Shown in pieces: positions 10,603 to 19,885 of a stretch of DNA of 64,000 nucleotides. The DNA is taken from NCBI RefSeq assembly GCF_022397955.1, contig NZ_JAKEUQ010000014.1:511-64510 (forward strand), in the 5' to 3' direction. The position numbers and the translations under genes are program-made. The notes beneath the pieces are model-generated. The model worked only from the letters and a program-made list of their open reading frames with translations, was not told the origin of the DNA and made no database searches. The stretch's first letter is position 1. Every line of letters begins with the position of its first letter. This DNA is from Vibrio sp. Isolate32 (lineage in GTDB: Bacteria > Pseudomonadota > Gammaproteobacteria > Enterobacterales > Vibrionaceae).

Positions 10603-11043
10603 CTATTTCCCGTTGTAGTGACGGTATTCAAACACCTGACCTTTGTCGTTAAATGCATACACAGAATACTCGTCTTTCTTATCGCCATACTCCATGCCTG
10701 GAGAGCCCATTGGCATCCCCGGAACCGCTAAACCAATCGCATTGCGTGGTGGGTTTTCTAAAAAGGCTTTCACGTCTTCTGCTGGGATGTGCCCTTCAAA
10801 TACGTACCCGTCAATCTCTGCCGTGTGACAAGATGCCAGCTCGGGTGTAACCCCTAACTTTTGCTTGATTGGGTTCATATCATCGTGGAGCGTCTCTGTT
10901 ACATCGAAACCAGCATCACGCATGTGCTCGGTCCATTCTGTACAACAGCCGCAGTATGGTGATTTATGGTTTAGAACATCAGTTGCGAGAGCTTGTCCTG
11001 AAATTGCAGCGAGTGCAGTAAGAGTCATAATTTTACGAATCAT
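10603..11043 (-). CDS. DUF411 periplasmic metal-binding protein
   Basis: The ATG at 11043 is chosen because the AGG of an in-frame ATG 12 bases upstream belongs to the Shine-Dalgarno GAGG. The 146-residue product has a signal peptide (ending GQALA) and the DUF411 core: [10 protein letters not shown] near the N-terminus, then [19 protein letters not shown], and a Met-rich GMPMGSPGM. The cysteines, His and Met motifs suit copper or another soft metal. Its start overlaps the copA stop by 11 bases, so the two are translationally coupled. This points to periplasmic copper handling alongside the CopA efflux pump. DUF411 proteins are often found in copper or mercury loci; the exact biochemical role is not known. 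Confidence 0.8.
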   Translation of the reverse strand: MIRKIMTLTALAAISGQALATDVLNHKSPYCGCCTEWTEHMRDAGFDVTETLHDDMNPIKQKLGVTPELASCHTAEIDGYVFEGHIPAEDVKAFLENPPRNAIGLAVPGMPMGSPGMEYGDKKDEYSVYAFNDKGQVFEYRHYNGK

Positions 11044-13783
11044 GGCTAACCTCATGAATATGGTTATTGTTGATATTAGAATGGGTCGGTTTGAATAGTC
11101 TTAGTCTATTGGCATTACTTACCACAGTAATGGATGACATCGCCATGGCTGCGCCTGCCACTACTGGACTGAGTAAAAATCCGAAAAACGGGTAGAGCAC
11201 ACCAGCCGCGATAGGAATGCCCAGTGAGTTGTAGATGAAGGCACCAAAGAGGTTTTGCTTCATGTTTCTCACCGTTGCTTGGGACAGTTCTATCGCATTA
11301 CTAACAGAGAGAGGTGACGAGTTGAGAAGTGTCATTTGTGCACTCTCGATCGCCACATCACTGCCACTGCCCATGGCGATACCTATATCGGCCTGAGCCA
11401 GTGCAGGTGCGTCGTTTATACCGTCTCCAACCATGGCTACACTCTTATATTGTTGTTGAAGCTGAACAATATGTTGTGCCTTCTGCTCAGGAAGTACTTC
11501 AGAGATAACCTCATCGATATCGACGCTTTTGCCAATCGCTTGAGCAACCGGGTCGTTGTCACCAGTGAGTAGCACAGTGTGAATTCCGGCGGATTTTAGT
11601 TGAGCAATAGCTTGTTTACTATCTATTTTTAACGCGTCTAAAATACCAAAGATGCCTTCCATTTTTTGGTCGATGACGACGAAGATTGGCGTCCATGCTT
11701 GTTTACGGCAAAGTTCAATAAAGTCACTACCTATTTGAGTATCAATACCGAGTTGGGTGAGGTATTTCAGAGAGCCGACTTGAACGTCTTTTCCGTTAAT
11801 GTTGGCTTGCACGCCAAGGCCTCGGCGGTTTTCAAAGTCGCTGTGTGGGAGTGCTGAAATTCCTAAGTTCTCTGAATACTGGCAAACGGCTTTGGCAAGC
11901 GGGTGTTCTGAACCAACTTCAACCGAATAGGCGTAAGCCAGCAGTTCTTGTTCTGATAGGTTGTGGTAAAACGCTTGCTGCACGCTTGGTTTACCTTGGG
12001 TTAGGGTACCCGTCTTATCAAATACCACAGCATCGATTTTGCTCGCTGACTGCAACACATCCGCATCTTTGATCAGAACGCCAAACTCAGCAGCTTTGCC
12101 GACACCGACAGTAATAGAAAGTGGAGTCGCAAGGCCTAGAGCACACGGACAAGCGATGATCAGCACAGTCGTCGATACAACAAGCATGTAGCTTGCACTT
12201 GGCTGTGGGCCAATAAAAAACCACACTAAGGCAGCAACGGCTGCGATCGCGACGACAACAGGAACGAAAACAGCAGAGATCGAGTCGGCAAGCTTGGCAA
12301 TTGCAGGTTTACTACTTTGTGCTTGGCGAACCATCTGGATGATGCGAGCCAACATAGTGCTTGAGCCAATTCCTGTTGCTTCAATAATTAAGCTGCCATC
12401 ACCATTAATGGTACCTGCTGAAACACTATCATTAACCGATTTTACGTTGGGAAGCGGCTCACCAGTCAGCATAGATTCATCGATGTAAGACTCACCTGAT
12501 ACCACAACACCATCAACCGGCACTTTCTCACCCGGTTTGACGCGTATCTGCATACCCATTTGGATAGCCTCTACAGCAATGATCTGCTCTTTGCCATCGA
12601 CGATAACCATCGCTTTTTGAGGCTGTAAATTAATCAGTGCCTGTAGCGATTTTGTAGTGCGAGCTTTGGCTTTGGCTTCGATATAGTGACCCAAAGAAAT
12701 AAGGCCAATGATCATCGCGCTCGCCTCAAAGTAGACATGGCGAGAGGCTTCAGGGAACCATGATGGAATGAGCACAACCAACATTGAGTAGAACCATGCT
12801 GCGCCTGTACCCAAAGCTACTAGCGTGTCCATGGTCGCGCGTTTGTGCATTAAGGATTGCCATGCGTTAGTGAAGAAGCTGCGTCCAGAAGTGGCTAACA
12901 ACACCAAGCAAACCACACCGATTAACCCCCATGCTAGTTGGTCGTTAACTGTCGCAATGGTCATACTGCCACCGAAGACGCCCCATGCCATTAATGGTCC
13001 GCCAAGTAGTAGCGCACTCACTGAATTTTTCAGGAAGGCCTGTTGAGTGCGAAGTTGTTGCTCTTGCTGTTTTTGTTGTTGTGTTGCCGCATCATCAACA
13101 AACTCAGCGCCATAACCTGCGGCTTTCACCGATTGGATAAGCTTGTTTTCAATAAGATCACGTGTTTGAGAGGCGAAAACTAAGGCTGTTTGCTCGGCAA
13201 GGTTGATCTGAGCTTGAACGACGAACTCGTTCTTTTTCAGTGCTTTTTCGACTGAAGAAACGCAACTCGCGCACGTCATCCCCTCAAGCACAAGGTGGTA
13301 AGTATATTGACTTGCAACGGGTTCAGTTGGCGTTGCAACTGTGGAGGCTGGTTTTTTATCTTCTTTTAAATTTGAACTTGATGATTGGTCATTAGCTTCA
13401 GAGTAAGGGGCTGCGTGATAACCGACACTTTCGACTAGCTCGATAACCTCGGATTCTGGGAGTAGAGTAACCAGTGATAACTCCTGTTTGCTGACCTCTA
13501 GGTTTGATACTTGCTCAGTTTGTTCAAGCGCTTGAGCCAGTTTGTTCACGCACTTACCGCAACTAAGGCCGGATAGCGAAAGGTGCAGCTGATTACCCAT
13601 AGAATAACCAAGCGTTGCTAACTGTTCGTTGAGCTCAATGTAACTAGAAGGAGTCGAAATATCGATGTAGGTCGGCGATATGTCATTGATGGTCGTGTTG
13701 TCGATATCGCCAAACAGTGTGCGGACTTTCTTCGCACAACCCATGCAATTTAGGCCGTTGAGCGCGGTTGTATAGTGGTTCAT
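11033..13783 (-). CDS. copA: Copper-exporting P-type ATPase CopA
   Basis: CopA pumps Cu(I) from cytoplasm to periplasm using ATP. The product (916 residues from the ATG at 13783) has three N-terminal heavy-metal domains with CxxC: NCMGC, SCGKC and TCASC. Then come membrane helices with the metal-transport motif CPC in [13 protein letters not shown], the phosphorylation motif [11 protein letters not shown], the SEHPLA motif of P1B ATPases, and [21 protein letters not shown]. coli CopA has two metal domains, so three is an expansion. A longer reading from 13846 is rejected because the CueR-type promoter lies inside it. TTGGAGT precedes the chosen ATG. The operon continues into the DUF411 gene. 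Confidence 0.95.
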   Translation of the reverse strand: MNHYTTALNGLNCMGCAKKVRTLFGDIDNTTINDISPTYIDISTPSSYIELNEQLATLGYSMGNQLHLSLSGLSCGKCVNKLAQALEQTEQVSNLEVSKQELSLVTLLPESEVIELVESVGYHAAPYSEANDQSSSSNLKEDKKPASTVATPTEPVASQYTYHLVLEGMTCASCVSSVEKALKKNEFVVQAQINLAEQTALVFASQTRDLIENKLIQSVKAAGYGAEFVDDAATQQQKQQEQQLRTQQAFLKNSVSALLLGGPLMAWGVFGGSMTIATVNDQLAWGLIGVVCLVLLATSGRSFFTNAWQSLMHKRATMDTLVALGTGAAWFYSMLVVLIPSWFPEASRHVYFEASAMIIGLISLGHYIEAKAKARTTKSLQALINLQPQKAMVIVDGKEQIIAVEAIQMGMQIRVKPGEKVPVDGVVVSGESYIDESMLTGEPLPNVKSVNDSVSAGTINGDGSLIIEATGIGSSTMLARIIQMVRQAQSSKPAIAKLADSISAVFVPVVVAIAAVAALVWFFIGPQPSASYMLVVSTTVLIIACPCALGLATPLSITVGVGKAAEFGVLIKDADVLQSASKIDAVVFDKTGTLTQGKPSVQQAFYHNLSEQELLAYAYSVEVGSEHPLAKAVCQYSENLGISALPHSDFENRRGLGVQANINGKDVQVGSLKYLTQLGIDTQIGSDFIELCRKQAWTPIFVVIDQKMEGIFGILDALKIDSKQAIAQLKSAGIHTVLLTGDNDPVAQAIGKSVDIDEVISEVLPEQKAQHIVQLQQQYKSVAMVGDGINDAPALAQADIGIAMGSGSDVAIESAQMTLLNSSPLSVSNAIELSQATVRNMKQNLFGAFIYNSLGIPIAAGVLYPFFGFLLSPVVAGAAMAMSSITVVSNANRLRLFKPTHSNINNNHIHEVSHDS

Positions 13784-13811
13784 ATCGATACTCCAATTCT
13801 CATCTACGCCT

Positions 13812-13842
13812 AACATAAACCTTCCCGTAAGGGTAAGGTCAA
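13812..13842 (-). promoter_or_regulatory. CueR-type MerR-family promoter of copA
   Basis: On the minus strand, TTGACC (-35, 13837-13842) and TATGTT (-10, 13812-13817) are separated by 19 bases, the long spacer typical of MerR-family activated promoters. The spacer sits within the inverted repeat ACCTTACCCTTACGGGAAGGT (21 bases, complement of 13819-13839: arms ACCTT and AAGGT), which matches CueR operators. Transcription should start near 13805 and give a leader of about 22 bases. No cueR gene is in the window. Confidence 0.85.
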
Positions 13843-13846
13843 ACAT

Positions 13847-14146
13847 AAATTCAAGAATTTGATCTTGGTGGTGTGCTAGCTGGTGGTTTCAGTCTGGAAT
13901 GGAAGAGGGAACTTAAGAATGTGCGGCTATAATCTACTGGCTAAGACTATCTATTTACGACTTTAAGGACTTAATTGGCCTTTCAATAACGGCTTTCGTA
14001 CAACAACAGCACATTAATCATTCACTACTGATTGTAGATTTAAGCGGTGGTGATAAAATAGCGCCCAAAATTTAGTGATGGTTGACTATTGCAGGCCTTG
14101 TAATAGGCTCCACTAAAAGAATCACCTACATAATCAAGGTATTTAA
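13847..14146. other. Divergent intergenic region copA-gltX
   Basis: These 300 bases separate copA from gltX. Apart from the copA promoter at its left border, a possible gltX promoter is TTGTAG (14032-14037) and TAAAAT (14054-14059) with a 16-base spacer. No open frame of note is present. Confidence 0.35.
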
Positions 14147-15574
14147 ATGACGGTTAAAACTCGTTTTGCTCCTAGCCCTACTGGCTATCTTCACGTTGGT
14201 GGTGCACGTACTGCACTTTACTCTTGGCTATTCGCTAAAAACCAAGGCGGTGAATTCGTTCTACGTATCGAAGACACAGACCTTGAGCGTAACTCTCAAG
14301 AAGCGGTTGATGCAATTCTAGAAGGCATGCAATGGATGGGTATGGAATGGGACGAAGGTCCTTACTACCAATCTAAGCGTTTTGACCGTTACAACGAAAT
14401 GGTTGATAAGCTTCTAGCTGAAGACAAAGCATACAAATGCTACGCGTCTAAAGAGCTGCTTGATGAAATTCGTGCAGAGCAAGAAGCAAACAAAGAGATG
14501 GCTCGTTACGATGCGAACCACCCTAAAATTATTGCCGCTAACGAAGCAGCACAAGAAGGCGATGCGTGCGTTATCCGTTTCCGCAACCCTAAAGAAGGCA
14601 GTGTAGTATTTGATGATCAAATTCGTGGTCGTATTGAAATTTCTAACAGCCAACTTGATGACCTGATCATTCGTCGTACAGACGGTGCTCCTACCTACAA
14701 CTTCGTAGTAGTAGTGGATGACTGGGACATGGGCATCACACACGTTGTTCGCGGTGAAGACCACATCAACAACACACCTCGTCAAATCAACATCTACGAA
14801 GCACTAGGCGCGCCAGTTCCAACTTTCGCTCACTGTGCAATGATCCTAGGTGATGACGGTGCGAAACTGTCTAAGCGTCACGGCGCTGTATCAGTAATGC
14901 AATACCGCGACGAAGGTTACCTACCTAACGCACTAAACAACTACCTAGTACGTTTAGGTTGGTCTCACGGTGACCAAGAGATCTTCTCTCAAGAAGAGAT
15001 GATTGAGTTCTTCAGCCTGAACGCAATCAGCAAGTCTGCGTCTGCATTCAACACTGAAAAGCTACTTTGGTTGAACAACCATTACATCAAAACTTCTGAG
15101 CCTGAGTACGTTGCAAAATACCTGCAATGGCACCTAGATACGCAGAAGATCGATACAACAAACGGCCCAGCTATCACTGAAGTGATCAAGCTAGTTGGCG
15201 AGCGTTGTAACACGCTTATCGAACTTGCTGAGCAATCTCGTTACTTCTACGAAGATTTCTCTGAGTTTGAAGCTGGCGCGGCTAAGAAGCACCTACGTGG
15301 TGTTGCTAAAGGCCCACTAGAGCTTGCTCTTGCTAAGGTTGAAGCACTTGAAGAGTTCACAACGGCAAACATCAAAGACGGTGTGATTGCAGCAGTATGT
15401 GAAGAGCTAGAGATCGGCATGGGTAAAATCGGTATGCCACTTCGCGTAGCAGTAACAGGCGGTGGTCAGTCTCCTTCTGTTGATGCAGTGATGGAGCTGG
15501 TTGGTAAAGAGCGCGTAATCGCTCGTATCAAGATGGCTCTTGAGTTCATCGCAGAGCGTGAAGCTAACGCTTAA
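14147..15574 (+). CDS. gltX: Glutamate--tRNA ligase
   Basis: This enzyme charges tRNA-Glu with glutamate in the cytoplasm. The 475-residue product starts [19 protein letters not shown], containing the class I HIGH-type motif (YLHVGG). The KMSKS-type motif is KLSKRHG, near residue 244. Length and motifs fit bacterial GluRS. The gene has its own terminator and no operon partners, and its codon use looks strongly expression-biased, as expected for a translation gene. Confidence 0.97.
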   Translation: MTVKTRFAPSPTGYLHVGGARTALYSWLFAKNQGGEFVLRIEDTDLERNSQEAVDAILEGMQWMGMEWDEGPYYQSKRFDRYNEMVDKLLAEDKAYKCYASKELLDEIRAEQEANKEMARYDANHPKIIAANEAAQEGDACVIRFRNPKEGSVVFDDQIRGRIEISNSQLDDLIIRRTDGAPTYNFVVVVDDWDMGITHVVRGEDHINNTPRQINIYEALGAPVPTFAHCAMILGDDGAKLSKRHGAVSVMQYRDEGYLPNALNNYLVRLGWSHGDQEIFSQEEMIEFFSLNAISKSASAFNTEKLLWLNNHYIKTSEPEYVAKYLQWHLDTQKIDTTNGPAITEVIKLVGERCNTLIELAEQSRYFYEDFSEFEAGAAKKHLRGVAKGPLELALAKVEALEEFTTANIKDGVIAAVCEELEIGMGKIGMPLRVAVTGGGQSPSVDAVMELVGKERVIARIKMALEFIAEREANA

Positions 15575-15599
15575 TTGAGCGATTGCTAGATTCAAAAAA

Positions 15600-15630
15600 G
15601 GGTCAGTAACTTGGTTACTGACCCTTTTTA
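15600..15630 (+). terminator. Terminator after gltX
   Basis: A perfect 11-bp stem (GGGTCAGTAAC with GTTACTGACCC) with a three-base loop is followed by TTTTTA. The preceding A run would also allow it to end the leftward ape operon, which stops at 15652. Confidence 0.95.
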
Positions 15631-15651
15631 TTTACTTGGTGTTTTATCTAG

Positions 15652-16881
15652 TTAGGCATAGATTTTCTTGAAGATGATAGAGGTGTTGATACCACCAAAG
15701 GCAAAGTTGTTGCTCATCAGATATTCAACATCCAGTTCGCGACCTGAGCCCGTGATGTAATCGAGCTTGCCGCATTGTTCATCGACATTCTCTAGGTTTA
15801 GGGTTGGACTGAACCAACCGCCGTGCATCATCTCTAGACTGAGCCATGCTTCAATCGCGCCACACGCACCTAGCGTATGACCAAAGTAACTCTTGAGTGA
15901 ACTGATAGGCACTTCACCAAAGATGTTCGCGGTCGCGTTACTCTCGGCAATGTCACCTTTCTCTGTCGCGGTGCCGTGTGCTGAAACATAACCAATTTTG
16001 TCTGCAGCAAGGTCTGCATCTTTAAGGGCTTTTTCCATACAGGTCTGCATGGTTTCCATTTGAGGCTGGGTCACGTGGGCGGCATCACAGTTGCTCGCAA
16101 AGCCGATGATTTCAGCATAAATCTTAGCGCCACGTGCTACCGCATGCTCGTACTCTTCAAGGATCAAAGTACCTGCACCTTCACCAATTACCAGGCCATC
16201 GCGCTCACTGTCGTATGGGCTTGGCGATTTCTTTGGTGTGTCGTTTTTCAAACTGGTTGCAAAAAGGGTATCGAACACCGCAGATTCTGTTGGGCAAAGC
16301 TCTTCACCACCACCAGCGACCATCACAGTTTGGTAGCCATGTTTGATCGCTTCATAAGCGTAACCGATGGCTTGGCTTCCGGACGTACATGCGCTGCTGG
16401 TAGGAATCACGCGGCCTCGTAGGCCAAAGAACAGACCTACGTTCACCGCAGCAGTGTGCGGCATCATCTGTACGTATGTGGTTGCTGTAATTGCTCGTGT
16501 CGATTTCTCGTTGAGCATGACACCAAAAGCACCAACCGCATCAGTGCTGCCGGTTGAAGAGCCGTAAGCAATGCCAGTTTCACCGTTGGTTAATACGTCA
16601 TGGCCAATTAAGCCAGCTTGTTCAAGAGCGTTCTCGGTCGCTACCGTTGCTAGGCGGGATACACGACCCATGCCACGAACTTGCTTGCGTTTGTAGTGCT
16701 TAGGCAGTTGGAAATCGTCAATCGGTGCTGCAAGTTTGGTGTTGAGGCCATCATATTGCTCAAAGCTTTGCATATACTGAGTCGCATTTTCACACGCTTT
16801 CAGCTTTGGCTCGATTTGTTGCCAGTCGTTACCAAAGGCAGTAACACCAGACATACCTGTTACAACAACACGACGGGTCAT
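15652..16881 (-). CDS. apeR: Aryl polyene beta-ketoacyl-ACP synthase ApeR (FabF-like)
   Basis: ApeR is a ketosynthase condensing malonyl units onto an acyl carrier protein. The 409-residue chain has the complete KS triad: C165 in SSACTSGS, H302 in AHGTATEKGD and H335 in FGHTLGA. It is the last gene of the leftward operon, and its start overlaps the stop of the ketoreductase gene by four bases. In characterised APE systems ApeR is a second KS distinct from the ApeO/ApeC pair. The symbol is assigned from family plus gene order relative to the E. coli ape cluster. Confidence 0.85.
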   Translation of the reverse strand: MTRRVVVTGMSGVTAFGNDWQQIEPKLKACENATQYMQSFEQYDGLNTKLAAPIDDFQLPKHYKRKQVRGMGRVSRLATVATENALEQAGLIGHDVLTNGETGIAYGSSTGSTDAVGAFGVMLNEKSTRAITATTYVQMMPHTAAVNVGLFFGLRGRVIPTSSACTSGSQAIGYAYEAIKHGYQTVMVAGGGEELCPTESAVFDTLFATSLKNDTPKKSPSPYDSERDGLVIGEGAGTLILEEYEHAVARGAKIYAEIIGFASNCDAAHVTQPQMETMQTCMEKALKDADLAADKIGYVSAHGTATEKGDIAESNATANIFGEVPISSLKSYFGHTLGACGAIEAWLSLEMMHGGWFSPTLNLENVDEQCGKLDYITGSGRELDVEYLMSNNFAFGGINTSIIFKKIYA

Positions 16882-17603
16882 ACTAAGCCTCCATTAACTG
16901 AAATTACTTGGCGAGTGACATAGCCTGCAATATCAGACATTAGGTAACTGACTAGGCCTGCCACTTCTTCCGGCTCACCCATTCGACGCAGGGGTACTTG
17001 AGGAAGCGCATGATCTTTCACGTGCTCGTCAACCATACCGGTGTCAATTAAGCCTGGAGCGACACAGTTTACGGTGATCTTGCGCTTTGCGAGTTCTAGA
17101 GCAAGTGACTTAGTTGCGCCAATCACCCCCGCTTTTGCCGCTGCATAGTTAGTTTGACCGCGGTTACCCATAATGCCTGATACAGACGCTAGAGTGACGA
17201 TACGGCCACCTTTGCGCTTTTGAACCATAGGCATGACACAAGGGTGAAGTACGTTGTAGAAGCTGTCTAGGTTGGTATGGATCACGCCATCCCACTCTTC
17301 TTCTGTCATTGCAGGGAATGCAGTGTCGCGAGTAATGCCTGCGTTGTTTACTACGCCGTAGTAAGCGCCATGTTCAGCAATATAAGACTCTAGCTTTTCA
17401 CGACATTCGCTGCGGTTGCTGATATCAAATTGGATAAGACGTCCAGCGCCACCTTGCTCGGTGATCGATTGTAGAGTCTCCTCAGCACCTTGCTTGTCAC
17501 CCATGTAATGAACGGCGATTTCAAATCCGTCTTTCGCGAGTTGAATAGCGATCGCTTTACCAATGCCTTTGCTGGCACCAGTGACTAAAACCTGACGGGT
17601 CAT
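16878..17603 (-). CDS. apeQ: Aryl polyene 3-ketoacyl-ACP reductase ApeQ (FabG-like)
   Basis: ApeQ is an NADPH-dependent short-chain dehydrogenase that reduces the beta-keto group after each condensation. The Rossmann glycine motif is TGASKGIG (residues 8-15), and NNAG lies near residue 87. The catalytic set is N111, S140, Y153 and K157 (in NYAAAKAG). At 241 residues it is the FabG size. The start and stop codons overlap both neighbours by four bases, indicating tight translational coupling within the APE operon. Confidence 0.9.
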   Translation of the reverse strand: MTRQVLVTGASKGIGKAIAIQLAKDGFEIAVHYMGDKQGAEETLQSITEQGGAGRLIQFDISNRSECREKLESYIAEHGAYYGVVNNAGITRDTAFPAMTEEEWDGVIHTNLDSFYNVLHPCVMPMVQKRKGGRIVTLASVSGIMGNRGQTNYAAAKAGVIGATKSLALELAKRKITVNCVAPGLIDTGMVDEHVKDHALPQVPLRRMGEPEEVAGLVSYLMSDIAGYVTRQVISVNGGLV

Positions 17604-18064
17604 GATGGGCTCCTAGTTTTCATTTCTTGTAATTTTTGTTCGGTTGGTACGTAAACATTGAGTTGGCATTGAGCTACCAACTCGCCTTGGTCTTCGACTC
17701 TTGCGGTAAATACGGCCATACCACTGTCTTCCATAAGCTGTTCGGCATAGATATCAAGGGTCTGACCTTGAGTAAACTCATCACACAGTGATTTATAGCG
17801 ACGAGAACCAAGCAGGAAGCCGATAGGGGGAGTGGTGCCGTTTTTAAGCGCATGGTATCCAGACCATGCCGCTACAGACTGGGCCATAAATTCGATACCA
17901 ACATAAGCTGGGACCGTTTGAGATTCGGCATTAAAGAACAGATTATGGTCACCAATATCGACCTGGCAGTGGATCGACAACGCCTCTACGCTGATAGCAC
18001 GATCGATTAATATCATCGGATCATCGTGAGGGAGAAGTTGGTCTACAGAAGGGATATCAGTCAT
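17600..18064 (-). CDS. apeP: Aryl polyene 3-hydroxyacyl-ACP dehydratase ApeP
   Basis: This is a 154-residue hotdog-fold protein related to FabA/FabZ-like dehydratases, starting MTDIPSVDQLLPHDDPMILID. The PHDDPMILID segment is the usual substrate-tunnel N-terminus, and AYVGIEFMAQSVAAW is the central-helix motif. In the Xenorhabdus APE system ApeP works as a heterocomplex with ApeI to dehydrate the hydroxyacyl intermediate and keep the chain fully conjugated. It overlaps apeO by eight bases and apeQ by four. Confidence 0.83.
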   Translation of the reverse strand: MTDIPSVDQLLPHDDPMILIDRAISVEALSIHCQVDIGDHNLFFNAESQTVPAYVGIEFMAQSVAAWSGYHALKNGTTPPIGFLLGSRRYKSLCDEFTQGQTLDIYAEQLMEDSGMAVFTARVEDQGELVAQCQLNVYVPTEQKLQEMKTRSPS

Positions 18065-19256
18065 TTACTACACCAAAAATCAGGCTAATGTTGTTGCCAC
18101 CAAAAGCAAACGAGTTGCTTAAGATATTCTTTACTTTAAGTTTCTGGGAACAGTTTACCAAATCAACCTCAATATCTTCAGCTTTATCCTGACATTTTTG
18201 TAAGGGAAGCGGTAAGTCATATTTCAAAATATGCCAAGCAATTGCAGCCTCAATCGCACTTGCTGCGCCTAGAGTATGCCCGGTTAACGGCTTGGTAGAA
18301 CTTACGGGAACCTTGTTTGCAAAAATACGATGGATGGCTTTACTTTCCATCGAGTCATTAAGTGGCGTTGCTGTACCATGCGCATTGATGTAACCGATGT
18401 CTTCTGCGGTTAACTGTGCAGAATATAAAGCTTTTTTCATTGCTTGTTCAGCGCCATTTCCTTCAGGATGAGGCGCTGAAATGTGGTGTGCATCAGAGCT
18501 ATCACCACAGCCTAATAAGGCAATTTGAGGTGTGTTTGGAGTAGAATGAACACGCTTGATCTTGGTTTTACTGAGCAACATAAATGCGGCTGCTTCACCA
18601 ATATTGATGCCATCTCGAGATGCGCTAAATGGCTTACAATGTTTGGTTGAAAGGGCTTCAAGACCATGGAAACCATTGAGTGTCAGCTTACACAAGGTAT
18701 CCACGCCACCGACTAACACGGCATCAGCCATGCCTGAATCTAACAAGCGCTGGGCGGTTAGAAACACGCGGCCGCTGGATGAGCAAGCCGTAGAGATGAC
18801 GTAGTTTGGCCCCGTTAACGCGCAGTATTGGCTAACGAACTCAGAAGTGTCCCCAAGCTCTTGTTTTGAGTAATGGTAATCTTCTGGAAACTCACCGTTT
18901 GTCAGTTTTTGTTTGAAGGCCGCTTCACCATCGGAGATACCAGAGGTACTGGTGCCTATAACAACAGCAATGCGGTCTGCGCCAAATTGTGCCTTGGCAA
19001 GTTCAATAGAATCTTTGATTTGGTTGAGAGCTGATAACGCCAGTTGGTTGTTGCGAGTGGCATACTTCACGAGAGTGGATGGAACCTCTGGTAGCGCACC
19101 TGCGATTTTGCCAACGACAGTGTGTTTGCCGTCGTTCAGCATATCACTGACTTCAACCATGTTCGGTTCACGTTCGCCTTTTAGGCAGTCATGAATGTCA
19201 GTAATACTTGAGCCTAGCGCTGAGTGGAAACCACAGTCTTGGATATAAATAGGCAT
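18057..19256 (-). CDS. apeO: Aryl polyene ketosynthase ApeO
   Basis: This 399-residue FabF-type condensing enzyme has the catalytic residues C158 (in ISTACSSSG), H293 (NAHGTATPLND) and H327 (LTGHTLGAAS). In characterised APE pathways ApeO pairs with the chain-length-factor-like ApeC, encoded near the far end of this operon, to make the main elongating KS. The gene follows the lipoprotein gene after five bases and overlaps apeP. Confidence 0.87.
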   Translation of the reverse strand: MPIYIQDCGFHSALGSSITDIHDCLKGEREPNMVEVSDMLNDGKHTVVGKIAGALPEVPSTLVKYATRNNQLALSALNQIKDSIELAKAQFGADRIAVVIGTSTSGISDGEAAFKQKLTNGEFPEDYHYSKQELGDTSEFVSQYCALTGPNYVISTACSSSGRVFLTAQRLLDSGMADAVLVGGVDTLCKLTLNGFHGLEALSTKHCKPFSASRDGINIGEAAAFMLLSKTKIKRVHSTPNTPQIALLGCGDSSDAHHISAPHPEGNGAEQAMKKALYSAQLTAEDIGYINAHGTATPLNDSMESKAIHRIFANKVPVSSTKPLTGHTLGAASAIEAAIAWHILKYDLPLPLQKCQDKAEDIEVDLVNCSQKLKVKNILSNSFAFGGNNISLIFGVVND

Positions 19257-19261
19257 AGTGT

Positions 19262-19885
19262 TTAGCTCTTACTTGGGTTATCGACAATCGTTGAATTCAA
19301 CGTTTGTATAGTAATGGTGTAGCCTTGGGTCAAATGTTTGAAAACAATGTTGCCTGCCGTTTTGTGTGTATTCGGTTCGGCTTGATAATCAATTCGTATG
19401 ATTGCCTGCTTCTTGTCATCAAACACAGTGCGGCTGTTATCTGTATCGACCAAATGCCAGCCTATACCTTGTAGCGGTTGTGCCCATGCTTCTGCAGGCC
19501 ACAAGGTGAGCATCAAATTAAACAGTACCTGTTCGGGCTGAGGTAGGGTAGCGCCGAGGCCAGATAGTACTTGTGTTTCAATGGCTTGGTTTTGATACTG
19601 CAGCGATAAGATACGTGTGCCCCAAGAAGAGAAGCCAGCTAAAACGACCTTATCGGGTGTAACTTCAACTTGAACCGGTAACTGTTGGGTATCCTCTTGC
19701 CAGGTTGCGCTAATCAATTGACTTGCTGTTAATGAGTACCCAAGTTCTTCGGGTAGAGGCAAGGCGAGTTCTGTGTCTTTATTGATAGTGGCGCTCGCAC
19801 CTGTCGGTTGTTGAGAAACCAGTGAACAGGCATTGAGTAGGAAGCTAAATACGACAGCGAGTGCTATCTTGATTGTCTTGTTCAT
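19262..19885 (-). CDS. apeN: APE-associated lipoprotein ApeN (DUF3261-like)
   Basis: The 207-residue product has a lipoprotein signal peptide ending LLNAC, so it should be lipidated at Cys20. The body contains LTLWPAEAWAQPLQG, resembling DUF3261 proteins that accompany APE exporters. It overlaps apeM by four bases. It probably works with the MMPL exporter and the LolA-like protein in moving the aryl polyene lipid to the outer membrane; that role is inferred from context, not from a catalytic motif. Confidence 0.72.
   Translation of the reverse strand: MNKTIKIALAVVFSFLLNACSLVSQQPTGASATINKDTELALPLPEELGYSLTASQLISATWQEDTQQLPVQVEVTPDKVVLAGFSSWGTRILSLQYQNQAIETQVLSGLGATLPQPEQVLFNLMLTLWPAEAWAQPLQGIGWHLVDTDNSRTVFDDKKQAIIRIDYQAEPNTHKTAGNIVFKHLTQGYTITIQTLNSTIVDNPSKS

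Noticed and set aside
13784..13846. N-terminal extension of CopA
   Set aside because: It runs through the CueR-type promoter and operator; the metal-binding domain begins just after the ATG at 13783, which has its own ribosome-binding site.
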